From UBA1715 sp045615765 (GTDB lineage Bacteria; Bacteroidota; Bacteroidia; Bacteroidales; UBA1715), in contig JAZLFM010000004.1 of NCBI GenBank assembly GCA_045615765.1, positions 1-50,509 of the forward strand: a DNA stretch of 50,509 bases. Direction: 5' to 3'. The notes under the pieces are model-generated. The model was not told the DNA's origin. It did no database searches and was given only the letters and a program-made list of their open reading frames with translations. A program made the translations under genes and the position numbers. Each line of letters opens with the position of its first letter. Position 1 is the first letter of the stretch. Positions 42,295 to 50,382 of this stretch are shown here, one piece after another.

Positions 42295-43167
42295 ATGGCA
42301 AAATTTATTACAGGAAACGAATTAAACTTAGAAGTAGAAAATGTTTTCAAAAATGCAGATGAAACATTAATTCTTATATCTCCATTTATTAAGTTACATG
42401 AGAGATTAATTTCTGTTTTGAGAACAAAAAACTCAAATCCTAATTTAAAGATTTTCATTGTTTTTGGAAAGAACGAACATGATTTGGGAAAAAGTTTACG
42501 TAAAGAAGACTTAGATTTTTTCAAGGACTTTCCTAATATAGAAATTAGATATGAAAAACGATTACATGCAAAATATTATGCTAATGAGCGCTCGGCAATA
42601 ATTTCTTCTATGAATCTATATAGTTACTCGCAAGACAACAACATAGAATCAGGAGTTTTAACAGAAACGAATACTGCTTTAAATAATCTATCCACATTGG
42701 TTTTAGATAAAGAGAGTTTAGATGTTCAAGCCTCAAAATATTTTAAAGTTGTTATTGAACAAGCTGAATTAATCTTTAAAAAGGAACCTGTTTTTGAAGA
42801 TAAAATGTTTGGCTTAAAAAAGGAATATAAAGAATCTCTTGTGACAGATGATAGAATTGATGAATTCTTCAAAGATTCTTCACAATTTGAAAAAGGATTA
42901 TATAAACAAAAGGTTACTCGGACAAATGAAAATGTCCAAAATTCGTCTTTTGTTAAAGGCTATTGTATTAGATGTAAAAAAGTAATACCATTTGATGTAG
43001 AAAAACCAATGTGTAAGGATTGTTTCTCTACTTGGGATCAATTTGGTGATGAAACGTATCAGGAAAAATTCTGTCATTTTTCAGGCGAACCATCAAATGG
43101 AGAAACATCGTTTGCAAAACCAATCTTGAAAAAGAATTGGTCTGCAGCAAAAGAAAAAATGAAGTAA
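42295..43167 (+). CDS. Phospholipase D-like protein with zinc ribbon
   Basis: A 290-residue protein. Residues 1-160 fit the PLD/nuclease fold with a single HKD-like motif: His91-x-Lys93 in RLHAKYYANERSAIISS, ending in SSMN at 104-107; the usual Asp is a Glu (98). After a linker, a four-cysteine zinc ribbon (Cys224, 227, 240, 243; YCIRCKK...MCKDC) is present, then a charged tail. Single-HKD proteins dimerise to make an active site and include nucleases such as Nuc and BfiI. A DNA or RNA cutting role is inferred, with the Glu for Asp change a caveat. It is paired with the SSB-tail protein and ends before a strong terminator. Confidence 0.7.
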   Translation: MAKFITGNELNLEVENVFKNADETLILISPFIKLHERLISVLRTKNSNPNLKIFIVFGKNEHDLGKSLRKEDLDFFKDFPNIEIRYEKRLHAKYYANERSAIISSMNLYSYSQDNNIESGVLTETNTALNNLSTLVLDKESLDVQASKYFKVVIEQAELIFKKEPVFEDKMFGLKKEYKESLVTDDRIDEFFKDSSQFEKGLYKQKVTRTNENVQNSSFVKGYCIRCKKVIPFDVEKPMCKDCFSTWDQFGDETYQEKFCHFSGEPSNGETSFAKPILKKNWSAAKEKMK

Positions 43168-43173
43168 TGTTAC

Positions 43174-43214
43174 AATAACCAAAGCAGACCTTCCAGTCTG
43201 CTTTGGTTATTTTT
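43174..43214 (+). terminator. Rho-independent terminator after the PLD-like gene
   Basis: AATAACCAAAGCAGAC (43174-43189) and GTCTGCTTTGGTTATT (43196-43211) form a perfect 16-bp stem with a 6-nt loop, then TTT. Confidence 0.9.
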
Positions 43215-43256
43215 CATGTAAGTAATTTGGTGCAGTATTTTACAAAAATGAAGAGG

Positions 43257-43675
43257 TTAGTTGTTCGTAATATCCTGATTTATAATTGCTATCATTTCAG
43301 CAGGTGTTACAACAATTGGCGTTTTGGGAAGTGTTTCAGATTACCTGTTACTAAATAAGAGTTAGCCTTTGATAAAGCTACCTCGTAGAAAACAATATCC
43401 TTTTCATCAGGAAACTCTTCGGAAGAGGGAATTCTTGGAGATAGGATACCTTTAGGAAGTATTAATGATAACAACCCATTTATATTCTCTGGACTAAAAT
43501 GAAATTTGGGTCTTTGGAGTACACCTAAATATTCAGTATAAATTTCATCATTATATAAAGGAACAATTATGCCAGATTTTATATAAGAGATAATACTTGT
43601 TGGAGGTGTTTGTTTCTGCAAAGAGATAATCGCAGATACCAAAACATTGGTATCAATAACAGCATAATATTTCAT
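43257..43675 (-). pseudogene. PIN-domain toxin, frameshifted near its 3' end
   Basis: PIN-family RNase of the COG1569-like toxin group. It has VIDTNVLVSAI (first Asp), YNDEIYTEYLGVL (Glu) and FPDEKDIVFYEVAL (Asp), then YLVTGNLKHFP, the normal last strand. After this the frame reads KRQLL and stops at 43307. One base shifted, the expected tail PIVVTPAEMIAII continues to a stop at 43257-43259. The change falls in a four-T run on + (43322-43325), pointing to loss of one base. All metal-binding residues lie before it, so partial activity is possible. ATG 43675 is chosen. It lies 6 nt after its antitoxin gene. Confidence 0.7.
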
Positions 43676-43681
43676 CACCAA

Positions 43682-43867
43682 CTATTTCCCTTCTCTATAA
43701 AGACGAATTTCTTCGTTAATTTCTTCCAAGGTCATTCCTGTAAGACCATTTTTTTTCGCTTCTGCACGAAGTGCAAGAAATGCCTCCCAGCCTCGTTGCT
43801 GGATTTCTTTTTTGGAAAGGGTTCGTTTGCTTGTTGTTTGTTTTTCGGTTGATACAGCTGTATTCAT
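43682..43867 (-). CDS. Antitoxin of the PIN toxin
   Basis: A 61-residue protein from ATG 43867 (MNTAVSTEKQTT), with a charged, helical body (RGWEAFLALRAEAKKNGL) and an end typical of PIN-partner antitoxins (MTLEEINEEIRLYREGK). The first gene of the pair, 6 nt before the toxin ATG, as usual for antitoxins. Assignment rests mainly on context and size. Confidence 0.65.
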   Translation of the reverse strand: MNTAVSTEKQTTSKRTLSKKEIQQRGWEAFLALRAEAKKNGLTGMTLEEINEEIRLYREGK

Positions 43868-43930
43868 AATTTTTGTTATTTGGTTGTCCAAAAACATGAA
43901 TTTTCTGCAAAAAACAAATAGACTTTTGGG

Positions 43931-44620
43931 TTATTCTTCTTTTGTCAACTTCTCAAACGCTTGCCACAAATTATCGTTCGGAACAGGGGCGACGATAGAA
44001 ATTTTTTCTTTTGAAATAGGATGTATGAACTCTACTGAACGGGCGTGTAGGGAAATTCCGCCGTCTTTATTGCTTCGTTCGGCACCATATTTTAAGTCTC
44101 CTTTAATTGGACTTCCTAAATGCGACAACTGGCAACGAATCTGATGATGACGGCCTGTATGTAAGTTTATTTCGAGCAAATGATAATTGTCGCCCGAGGC
44201 AATTAGTTTATAGTCAAGACTTGATTCTTTGGCGTCATGTGAACCTTTCTGACAAACAAACGATTTGTTTTTCTTGGCATCTCTACGGATGTAATCCACC
44301 AATGTTCCCGATTCTATCTTCGGTCTATTTTTTACAATTGCCCAGTATTTTTTCTTGATTTCTTTTGTCTTGAATTGCTCGTTCAAGCGGGTAAGCGCCT
44401 TGCTTGTACGCGCAAAAATTACCACACCACTTACTGGTCGGTCTATTCTATGAACCGCATTCAAAAATACGGCTCCCGGTTTGTTATATTTAACCTTTAT
44501 GTATTGTTTCGCCAAGTCTTCCAAAGCAACATCGCCAGAAGTATCTGGTTGAACCAACATATTGTTAGGTTTGTTAAGGACTAAAATATGATTGTCCTCG
44601 TATAGAACTTCAAAATCCAT
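43931..44620 (-). CDS. RluA family pseudouridine synthase
   Basis: A 229-residue enzyme isomerising uridine to pseudouridine in rRNA or tRNA. The active-site motif AVHRIDRPVSGVVIFAR contains the catalytic Asp. YWAIVKNRP and the RNA-binding GRHHQIRCQLSHLG are further family marks. No N-terminal S4 domain is present. The substrate base cannot be told. It overlaps panB by one base (TAATG). Confidence 0.9.
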   Translation of the reverse strand: MDFEVLYEDNHILVLNKPNNMLVQPDTSGDVALEDLAKQYIKVKYNKPGAVFLNAVHRIDRPVSGVVIFARTSKALTRLNEQFKTKEIKKKYWAIVKNRPKIESGTLVDYIRRDAKKNKSFVCQKGSHDAKESSLDYKLIASGDNYHLLEINLHTGRHHQIRCQLSHLGSPIKGDLKYGAERSNKDGGISLHARSVEFIHPISKEKISIVAPVPNDNLWQAFEKLTKEE

Positions 44621-45441
44621 TAGTATTGCTCGTTCTCGTTAGGGAAATCACCAGATTTTACATCAGATATGTAATGCTTTGTCGCATCGCTGATTGTTGT
44701 GAACAAGTCAGCATAACGACGCAAAAATCGTGGAGAAAATTCTTTGTTTATACCTAGCATATCGTGTAGCACAAGCACTTGGCCGTCAACATAGCCGCCA
44801 GCACCAATACCAATAATAGGAATTTTTACTTCTTTGGCGATTTGGCCAGCAAGTGTAGCAGGAACTTTTTCAATAACAATAGCAAAACAGCCTGCTTCTT
44901 CAAGTTTATGTGCGTCAGAAATAAGTTTCTTTGCTTCGGCTTCTTCTTTTGCACGAACGGCGTAGGTGCCAAATTTGTTTATTGATTGAGGAGTAAGGCC
45001 AAGATGTCCCATAACAGGAATTCCTGCTGAAATAATGTTCTTAATTGAGTCGGCAATTTCTTCGCCACCTTCCATTTTTACCGCACCACAACCAGTCTCT
45101 TTCATAATGCGAATAGCAGAATGAAGCGCTTCGCGGGAATCACCTTGATAGGTACCAAAAGGTAAGTCAACAACAATCAAACTACGGCTTACCGCTTTCT
45201 GAACAGACGAGGCGTGGTAAATCATTTGGTCAAGTGTGATAGGCAAAGTTGTAATATTTCCCGCCATTACATTTGAGGCAGAATCACCAACAAGAATTAC
45301 ATCGATTCCTGCAGAATCAAGAATCTTTGCCATCGAATAATCGTATGCAGTAAGCATTGATATTTTTTCACCACGTGCTTTCATTTCACTAAGAACATGC
45401 GTGGTTATAACTTTTTCTGAAACTGAATTTGCTGTTGACAT
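44620..45441 (-). CDS. panB: 3-methyl-2-oxobutanoate hydroxymethyltransferase
   Basis: First step of pantothenate synthesis: adds a hydroxymethyl group from methylene-THF to 2-oxoisovalerate. Metal and substrate motifs are LVGDSASNVMAG (Asp), VDLPFGTYQG (Asp) and VKMEGGEE; the catalytic Glu lies in IVIEKVPATLA. IGIGAGGYVDGQVLVLHDMLG is the C-terminal signature. Length 273 is normal. No panC/panD is in the window. The ruvB gene is upstream on the same strand. Confidence 0.95.
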   Translation of the reverse strand: MSTANSVSEKVITTHVLSEMKARGEKISMLTAYDYSMAKILDSAGIDVILVGDSASNVMAGNITTLPITLDQMIYHASSVQKAVSRSLIVVDLPFGTYQGDSREALHSAIRIMKETGCGAVKMEGGEEIADSIKNIISAGIPVMGHLGLTPQSINKFGTYAVRAKEEAEAKKLISDAHKLEEAGCFAIVIEKVPATLAGQIAKEVKIPIIGIGAGGYVDGQVLVLHDMLGINKEFSPRFLRRYADLFTTISDATKHYISDVKSGDFPNENEQY

Positions 45442-45474
45442 TGTATTATATCATTAGTCATTAAAAATTAATCA

Positions 45475-46491
45475 TTAAAACAGACTTCCTTGTCTTGCCT
45501 CAGGCATTCTCCCTAAATGCTTGTATGCCAAAGGAGTAACTTCGCGTCCGCGAGGAGTTCTTTGTAGGAAACCTTCTTTAATTAGGAATGGCTCGTAAAC
45601 TTCTTCAATTGTACCTGAATCTTCGCCAACGGCTGTAGCAATCGTATTTACGCCCACAGGACCGCCGTGGAATTTATCAATAATGGTACAAAGAATTTTG
45701 TTGTCCATTTCATCAAGTCCGTATTTGTCAATATTGAGTGCCTCAAGCGCAAATTGGGTAATATCAATAGTGATTATTCCTGAACCTTTTACTTGTGCAA
45801 AGTCTCTCACGCGACGAAGAAGTGCGTTGGCAATACGTGGAGTGCCACGACTGCGCGAGGCAATTTCTTTTGCCGCCTGAGTCTCTATATCTATACCCAA
45901 AATTCCAGCCGAACGGATTATGATTTTGGTTAGCAGTTCTATGTCGTAGTATTCAAACAAGCATTTTATTCCAAAACGTGCACGCAACGGACTCGTTAGC
46001 GAACCAGAACGAGTGGTTGCTCCAATCAATGTAAATGGTGCCAACGAAAGTTGAACCGAACGGGCACTCGGACCTTTGTCTATCATAATATCAATTCGGA
46101 AATCCTCCATTGCCGAATACAAATATTCTTCCACAACTGGCGACAATCGGTGAATTTCATCAATGAACAACACATCGTTTTCTTCCAAACTGGTAAGTAA
46201 CCCTGCCAAGTCTCCTGGCTTATCAAGCACGGGTCCCGAAGTAATTTTGAAATTTACGCCTAACTCGTTTGCAATAATGTTCGATAAAGTTGTTTTTCCC
46301 AATCCAGGAGGGCCGTGCAAAAGCACATGATCAAGAGATTCGCCACGCATTTTGGCGGCAGCAACAAAGATTTTAAGATTTTCAACAACCTTTTGTTGAC
46401 CTGAGAAATCATCAAACGTCAACGGACGTAGTTTCTTTTCAAACTCGCTGTCTTTATTTGAAATATGTTCAGGATCAAGATTTGTGTTCAT
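45475..46491 (-). CDS. ruvB: Holliday junction branch migration ATPase RuvB
   Basis: AAA+ motor that drives branch migration with RuvA. Walker A LLHGPPGLGKTT, Walker B VLFIDEIHRLS, sensor 1 LIGATTRSGSLTSPLRARFG, and the winged-helix tail ending in TPRGREVTPLAYKHLG. ATG 46491 (MNTNLDPEHIS, 338 residues) is chosen: the frame to 46548 is a translation of AT-rich repeats, and a promoter lies between the two starts. Confidence 0.96.
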   Translation of the reverse strand: MNTNLDPEHISNKDSEFEKKLRPLTFDDFSGQQKVVENLKIFVAAAKMRGESLDHVLLHGPPGLGKTTLSNIIANELGVNFKITSGPVLDKPGDLAGLLTSLEENDVLFIDEIHRLSPVVEEYLYSAMEDFRIDIMIDKGPSARSVQLSLAPFTLIGATTRSGSLTSPLRARFGIKCLFEYYDIELLTKIIIRSAGILGIDIETQAAKEIASRSRGTPRIANALLRRVRDFAQVKGSGIITIDITQFALEALNIDKYGLDEMDNKILCTIIDKFHGGPVGVNTIATAVGEDSGTIEEVYEPFLIKEGFLQRTPRGREVTPLAYKHLGRMPEARQGSLF

Positions 46492-46505
46492 TGAACTTGT
46501 TTTTG

Positions 46506-46534
46506 CAAAGATAATGACAATTGATAATTGACAA
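46506..46534 (-). promoter_or_regulatory. Promoter of ruvB
   Basis: On the minus strand TTG (46534-46532), 18-nt spacer, TATCTTTG (46513-46506): a full -7 match and a fair -33, 15 nt before the ATG at 46491. Confidence 0.6.
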
Positions 46535-46634
46535 TTGATAATTAACAATTAAATGACTAATGTTTAGTGATTAGTGTTATTTAGTACATAATTCCGTTAA
46601 TAATTAACCATTAATCATTTACCATTAATCATTA
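46516..46634. repeat. Short AT-rich tandem repeats between ruvB and map
   Basis: GACAATTGATAATT is repeated 2.5 times at 46516-46550 and ACCATTAATCATT(T/A) twice at 46607-46634. Such low-complexity runs are common between genes in Bacteroidales. Nothing else is seen in the 198-bp divergent region but the promoters. Confidence 0.8.
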
Positions 46635-46639
46635 ATTTA

Positions 46640-46647
46640 TATTTTTG
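46640..46647 (+). promoter_or_regulatory. Promoter -7 box for map
   Basis: TATTTTTG matches TAnnTTTG, about 42 nt before the ATG at 46690. No -33 was found. Confidence 0.4.
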
Positions 46648-46689
46648 TAACAAATTTCTGGTTAGAAATATATGTTACTCTTTGATCGT

Positions 46690-47559
46690 ATGAATAAAAT
46701 TGAACCAAACGACCCGTGTTGGTGCGGAAGTGGTAAGAAGTATAAGAAATGCCATTGGCTGAGCGATTGCGAAATGGATAAATATAGAAGAGAAGGATTC
46801 AAGATTCTTCCTCGAAAAGTATTGTATTCAGCTGAAGAAATCGAAAAACTTCGTGTCGCAGGTGCATTAAATCGTGCTGCACTTGATATGATTCAATCTG
46901 AGGTGAAAGAAGGTGTTTCGACTGGCCATCTCGATGATTTGATTCGTGAATTTACATACGATAATCACGGAATTCCTGCTTGTTTGAACTACGAAGGTTT
47001 TCCTAAAAGTTGCTGTATTTCTATCAACGAAGTTGTTTGCCACGGAATTCCAAGTCCAGATACAATAATAAAAGATGGCGATATTTTAAATATTGACTGC
47101 ACAACTATTGTTGACGGATATTATGGCGATAGTAGCCGTATGTTTTCGGTAGGCGAAGTTTCTACAAAAGCACAAAATCTTGTTGACGTTGCAAAAGAAT
47201 GTTTGGAAATTGGTTTACAGCAAGTCAAACCGTATGGCCGATTGAACGACATTGGCGATGCAATTGAACCGTATGCAAATCAACACGGATATAGTATTGT
47301 TCGTGATTTATGTGGTCACGGCGTTGGCCGCAAGTTTCACGATGAACCAGAAGTTGTTCATTATGCACAACCTCGTCAACGTGGCGTGTTAATGGTTCCT
47401 GGTATGGTGTTTACTATCGAACCAATGGTAAATGAAGGAACTTGGAAGTGCAAATTCTTAAAAGATGGCTGGACTGTCATTACTGCCGACAAGAAATTGT
47501 CTGCACAATGGGAACACACACTTGTCGTAACTGAAACCGGATACGAAATATTAACGTAG
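46690..47559 (+). CDS. map: Methionine aminopeptidase with N-terminal SEC-C zinc motif
   Basis: Removes the initiator methionine from nascent proteins. The core (about 45-289) has the five-ligand dimetal site: DGDILNIDCTT (Asp), YYGDSSRMF (Asp), GHGVGRKFHDEPEV (His), FTIEPM (Glu) and QWEHTLVV (Glu). Residues 5-22 form a SEC-C motif, NDPCWCGSGKKYKKCHW, that binds zinc and may help contact the ribosome, as in some bacterial and eukaryotic type I enzymes. ATG 46690 is chosen over 46672, which adds six unlike residues. It is followed 17 nt later by the sulfatase-like gene. Confidence 0.93.
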   Translation: MNKIEPNDPCWCGSGKKYKKCHWLSDCEMDKYRREGFKILPRKVLYSAEEIEKLRVAGALNRAALDMIQSEVKEGVSTGHLDDLIREFTYDNHGIPACLNYEGFPKSCCISINEVVCHGIPSPDTIIKDGDILNIDCTTIVDGYYGDSSRMFSVGEVSTKAQNLVDVAKECLEIGLQQVKPYGRLNDIGDAIEPYANQHGYSIVRDLCGHGVGRKFHDEPEVVHYAQPRQRGVLMVPGMVFTIEPMVNEGTWKCKFLKDGWTVITADKKLSAQWEHTLVVTETGYEILT

Positions 47560-47576
47560 AATCTTCTCCGCCAACG

Positions 47577-49484
47577 GTGAGAATATTTCTTTCTAATATT
47601 GTTTTACTTACAAAACGCCTGCTTGTTTTGTTGCTGGCGTACACAATATGCAGGTTATATTTTCTAATCTGTAATGTTGTTGCATTTTCGCCTATTGATT
47701 GGAAAGACCTCGCAATGTCTTTCATTGCGGGCATTCGTTTTGACTATTCTGCAATCTTCCTTATAAATGTCGCATTTTTTGTACTATTCTTCTTACCTTT
47801 CGAATTTGTCACAAATAAGAAATATCAGGAGATACTTCGACAGACAATGATATTTGTCAACATGGTTGCGATTTCCGGCAACATTATCGACACGTCATAT
47901 TTTAGTTTCCAAAACAGCCGTAGTGATGCCGACTGTGTGGCAAATATGTTTTTCTCACAGGATACAATTAATTTGCTGCCACAGTATATTATAGATTATT
48001 GGTATAATGTGCTATTCTTTATTATAATGTATGTTGCTCTGGAATTGACATTCCCTCGCTTCCAATTGCTGAACAAAACAATTAGCCCCAAGCCATCTTT
48101 TTCTATTCCCGTTGGGGTCATTATATCTATTATATATGTAGGAGTTGGTTTTATCTTATTTCGTGGACTCGGACAGAAAACTACTTCGGTTGTTGATGCT
48201 ATGCGGTACACACATCCGAAATATGTGTCAATTACGTTAAATACGCCTTTTGTTGTATTGCGTACAATGGGGAAATCGGGTTTGGCAATGAAAGAATATA
48301 TGCCTGAAGATGAGGTCGAAAAATATTTCACTGCTTATCATCAGTATTCATTTTCCGAATCAGATTTCACGAAAAAGAATGTTGTCATCTTTATTTTAGA
48401 AGGATTTTCGCAACGAAGTGTCGGTGCACTTTCTCCTGATGGCAAAGGTTACACGCCTTTTCTGGATTCTATTATACAAAATGGGTACGCTTTCACAAAT
48501 GCGTTTGCTAACGGAACTCGCTCAATTCAATCGGTTCCTGCAATTCTGTCTTCCATTCCGCAACTGATGGACAATACTATTATTGGCTCAAAATTCGCTG
48601 CCAATAAAGTTGATGCACTTCCCGCACTTTTGGGCGATAAAGGTTATCAGACGGCATTTTTCCATGGGGCATTTAATGGCTCAATGGGATTTGATAAATA
48701 CTGTCGTGCGATCGGTTTCAATTCATATTATGGTATGGATGAATTTATGGAAAAATATCCGTCGCTTGAAAATTACGACAGTGATTGGGGCATTTTCGAC
48801 GATAAATTTTTGCTCTACGCAAAAGATCAGTTCGATGCCTACGACAAGCCATTCTTTGCTACAATCTTTACTATTTCATCGCATCATCCCTATGTGCTTC
48901 CTAAGGAATGTCAGGAAATGTTTCACGAAAGTCGTCCGGAATTAAATGCATTGCGTTATGCCGATTACGCATTACGTCGTTTTTTCAATGCAGCAAAAGA
49001 TAGTGACTGGTTCAAGAATACAATTTTTGTATTCTCCGCAGACCACACTGCACCATATTCGTTTGAACCAGACGTTACAAATTCGTATGTGTCACCAATT
49101 GACAGATATAGAATACCTATAGTGTTTTATAATCCATCGGATTCTACATGTAAGAAAATCGATTCCAATGTGGTGCAACAAATAGATATTGTTCCAAGCG
49201 TGTTACATTTGTTACAATATGACCAGCCATTTGTTTCTTTTGGCGAGAATGTATTCGACGAAGGTAGAAAGCCATTTGCCATACAATATAATTCAGGAGT
49301 ATATACATATATAGATTCATCGTCCGTATTATATTTTGACGGAGAAAATCCAACAGACTGTTTTAAAATCGCAAAAGATACCGTGTATAGTCAAGCAGTT
49401 TCGGACGATCAAGTTGTTCGTTTAAAGTCATTCTTACAAGATTACTCACAAAGAATGATGTTGAATAGAACGAGTGCAAGATAA
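47577..49484 (+). CDS. LTA-synthase-like membrane sulfatase-family transferase
   Basis: A 635-residue membrane protein of the LtaS/phosphoglycerol transferase group. About five membrane helices occupy residues 1-200, followed by an extracytoplasmic sulfatase-fold domain (about 255-560). Key residues: ILEGFSQRS (metal Glu), FANGTRSIQSVPAIL (Thr nucleophile region), HHPYVLP and FSADHTAPYSF (metal Asp/His). In Gram-negatives these enzymes add phosphoglycerol or phosphoethanolamine to glycans or lipids. The substrate is unknown. GTG at 47577 is the first possible start; no ATG precedes the first helix in frame. Confidence 0.85.
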   Translation: MRIFLSNIVLLTKRLLVLLLAYTICRLYFLICNVVAFSPIDWKDLAMSFIAGIRFDYSAIFLINVAFFVLFFLPFEFVTNKKYQEILRQTMIFVNMVAISGNIIDTSYFSFQNSRSDADCVANMFFSQDTINLLPQYIIDYWYNVLFFIIMYVALELTFPRFQLLNKTISPKPSFSIPVGVIISIIYVGVGFILFRGLGQKTTSVVDAMRYTHPKYVSITLNTPFVVLRTMGKSGLAMKEYMPEDEVEKYFTAYHQYSFSESDFTKKNVVIFILEGFSQRSVGALSPDGKGYTPFLDSIIQNGYAFTNAFANGTRSIQSVPAILSSIPQLMDNTIIGSKFAANKVDALPALLGDKGYQTAFFHGAFNGSMGFDKYCRAIGFNSYYGMDEFMEKYPSLENYDSDWGIFDDKFLLYAKDQFDAYDKPFFATIFTISSHHPYVLPKECQEMFHESRPELNALRYADYALRRFFNAAKDSDWFKNTIFVFSADHTAPYSFEPDVTNSYVSPIDRYRIPIVFYNPSDSTCKKIDSNVVQQIDIVPSVLHLLQYDQPFVSFGENVFDEGRKPFAIQYNSGVYTYIDSSSVLYFDGENPTDCFKIAKDTVYSQAVSDDQVVRLKSFLQDYSQRMMLNRTSAR

Positions 49485-49498
49485 AATATCATTGCACT
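49473..49498 (+). terminator. Weak hairpin at the end of the sulfatase-like gene
   Basis: AGTGCAA and TTGCACT form a 7-bp stem with a 12-nt loop, spanning the stop codon. It lacks a T-tract; function uncertain. Confidence 0.3.
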
Positions 49499-49542
49499 AT
49501 TAAAATAGAGATAAAATTCGTTTCTTTGAAAAAAAATACGAT

Positions 49543-49989
49543 ATGACAGGGTTAATTGAATTACAAGACATGGAATTTTATGCGTATCATGGTTGTTTTG
49601 ATGCGGAGAAAAAGGTTGGAGGTCGCTTTCTTGTAAATTTATGGTTGGAATACGATATAGAAAAAGCAGCACAATCCGACAATATAAAAGATGCATTAAA
49701 CTATCAAGTTGCGTATGAAATTGTAGAAGAACAGATGAAAATCAAATCATCGTTGTTGGAAAATGTCTGTCAAAGAATATTAGATGCTCTTTTTGCAAAA
49801 TTCCCAGAATTGTTGACTGCACAAGTTGATGTTTCAAAAATGGCGCCAGCAATAAAAGGAAAAATGAGAGCTGTTACTATGACATTACGAAGTGAGAAAG
49901 AAGATAGATTTGGAATCCAAAACGAAGAAGATGCAGAAAAGCAAGATCCAGGGTTCCATACGTCACTTTTTAACATACCTTCTTGTTAA
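49543..49989 (+). CDS. folB: Dihydroneopterin aldolase-like protein with C-terminal extension
   Basis: Folate-pathway aldolase/epimerase of the FolB family. The residues known from E. coli can be matched: Glu in YHGCFDAEKKVGG, Tyr in LNYQVAYEIVEEQM, Glu in LENVCQRILDAL and Lys in SKMAPAIKG. The core ends near residue 120; the last 28 residues (EDRFGIQNEEDAEKQDPG and on) are an acidic extension not needed for the fold. A TTTCTTTG box at 49521-49528 lies 14 nt before the ATG. It is the last protein gene before the rRNA. Confidence 0.85.
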   Translation: MTGLIELQDMEFYAYHGCFDAEKKVGGRFLVNLWLEYDIEKAAQSDNIKDALNYQVAYEIVEEQMKIKSSLLENVCQRILDALFAKFPELLTAQVDVSKMAPAIKGKMRAVTMTLRSEKEDRFGIQNEEDAEKQDPGFHTSLFNIPSC

Positions 49990-50184
49990 AAATAAGAGGT
50001 TTTTCGACAGTTTTTCATGCTTGTTTTCTCAAAATAAGAATTTTTAGGTCGTAAAACGGGTATAAAAACCATAGAAAAACAAGAAAAATTACAAAAAAAT
50101 CAATACAAAACGAAAGAATTTGTCATTGTAAGTAATTGGAAATCAATTGAAATATATTTTTTTTGAAAAAAAGTGTCGAAATAT
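49990..50184. other. AT-rich intergenic stretch upstream of the rRNA promoter
   Basis: This 195-bp stretch between folB and the rRNA promoter is A/T-rich with several A-runs and no frame, hairpin terminator or RNA I recognise. A-tracts here could act as an UP-like or curved region for the rRNA promoter. Confidence 0.5.
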
Positions 50185-50215
50185 TTTGTTATGAATAGAA
50201 ATATTTCAACATTTG
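50185..50215 (+). promoter_or_regulatory. Probable ribosomal RNA operon promoter
   Basis: TTTG (50185-50188), a 19-nt spacer and AACATTTG (50208-50215), which matches TAnnTTTG in all but the first T. This would start transcription near 50222 and give a leader of about 160 nt to 16S. Confidence 0.55.
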
Positions 50216-50299
50216 CAACCCCGAAAGACAAGAACGGTGCTCCACTGGAGACCACGAGTCTGGAAGGAAAAAAGTACATTGAAACGATGGGGAAAGCAC

Positions 50300-50317
50300 C
50301 TTACTTTTAAAAGTAAG
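50300..50317. repeat. Perfect 18-bp palindrome in the rRNA leader
   Basis: CTTACTTTTAAAAGTAAG is its own reverse complement and lies in the predicted leader, 66 nt before the mature 16S end. It may help folding or processing of the precursor. Confidence 0.6.
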
Positions 50318-50382
50318 AAATTTGGGTAGAGTTTTATTTTGAGCTTATAATCTGCGAAAAAGATTAATAAAAAAGATTTAAC

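Noticed and set aside
46492..46548. N-terminal extension of RuvB by 19 residues
   Set aside because: It is a translation of AT-rich repeats and would contain the ruvB promoter; the family starts at the inner ATG.
46516..46634. CRISPR-like repeated units between ruvB and map
   Set aside because: Units are 14 bp, AT-only and head-to-tail with no spacers, and no cas genes are near.
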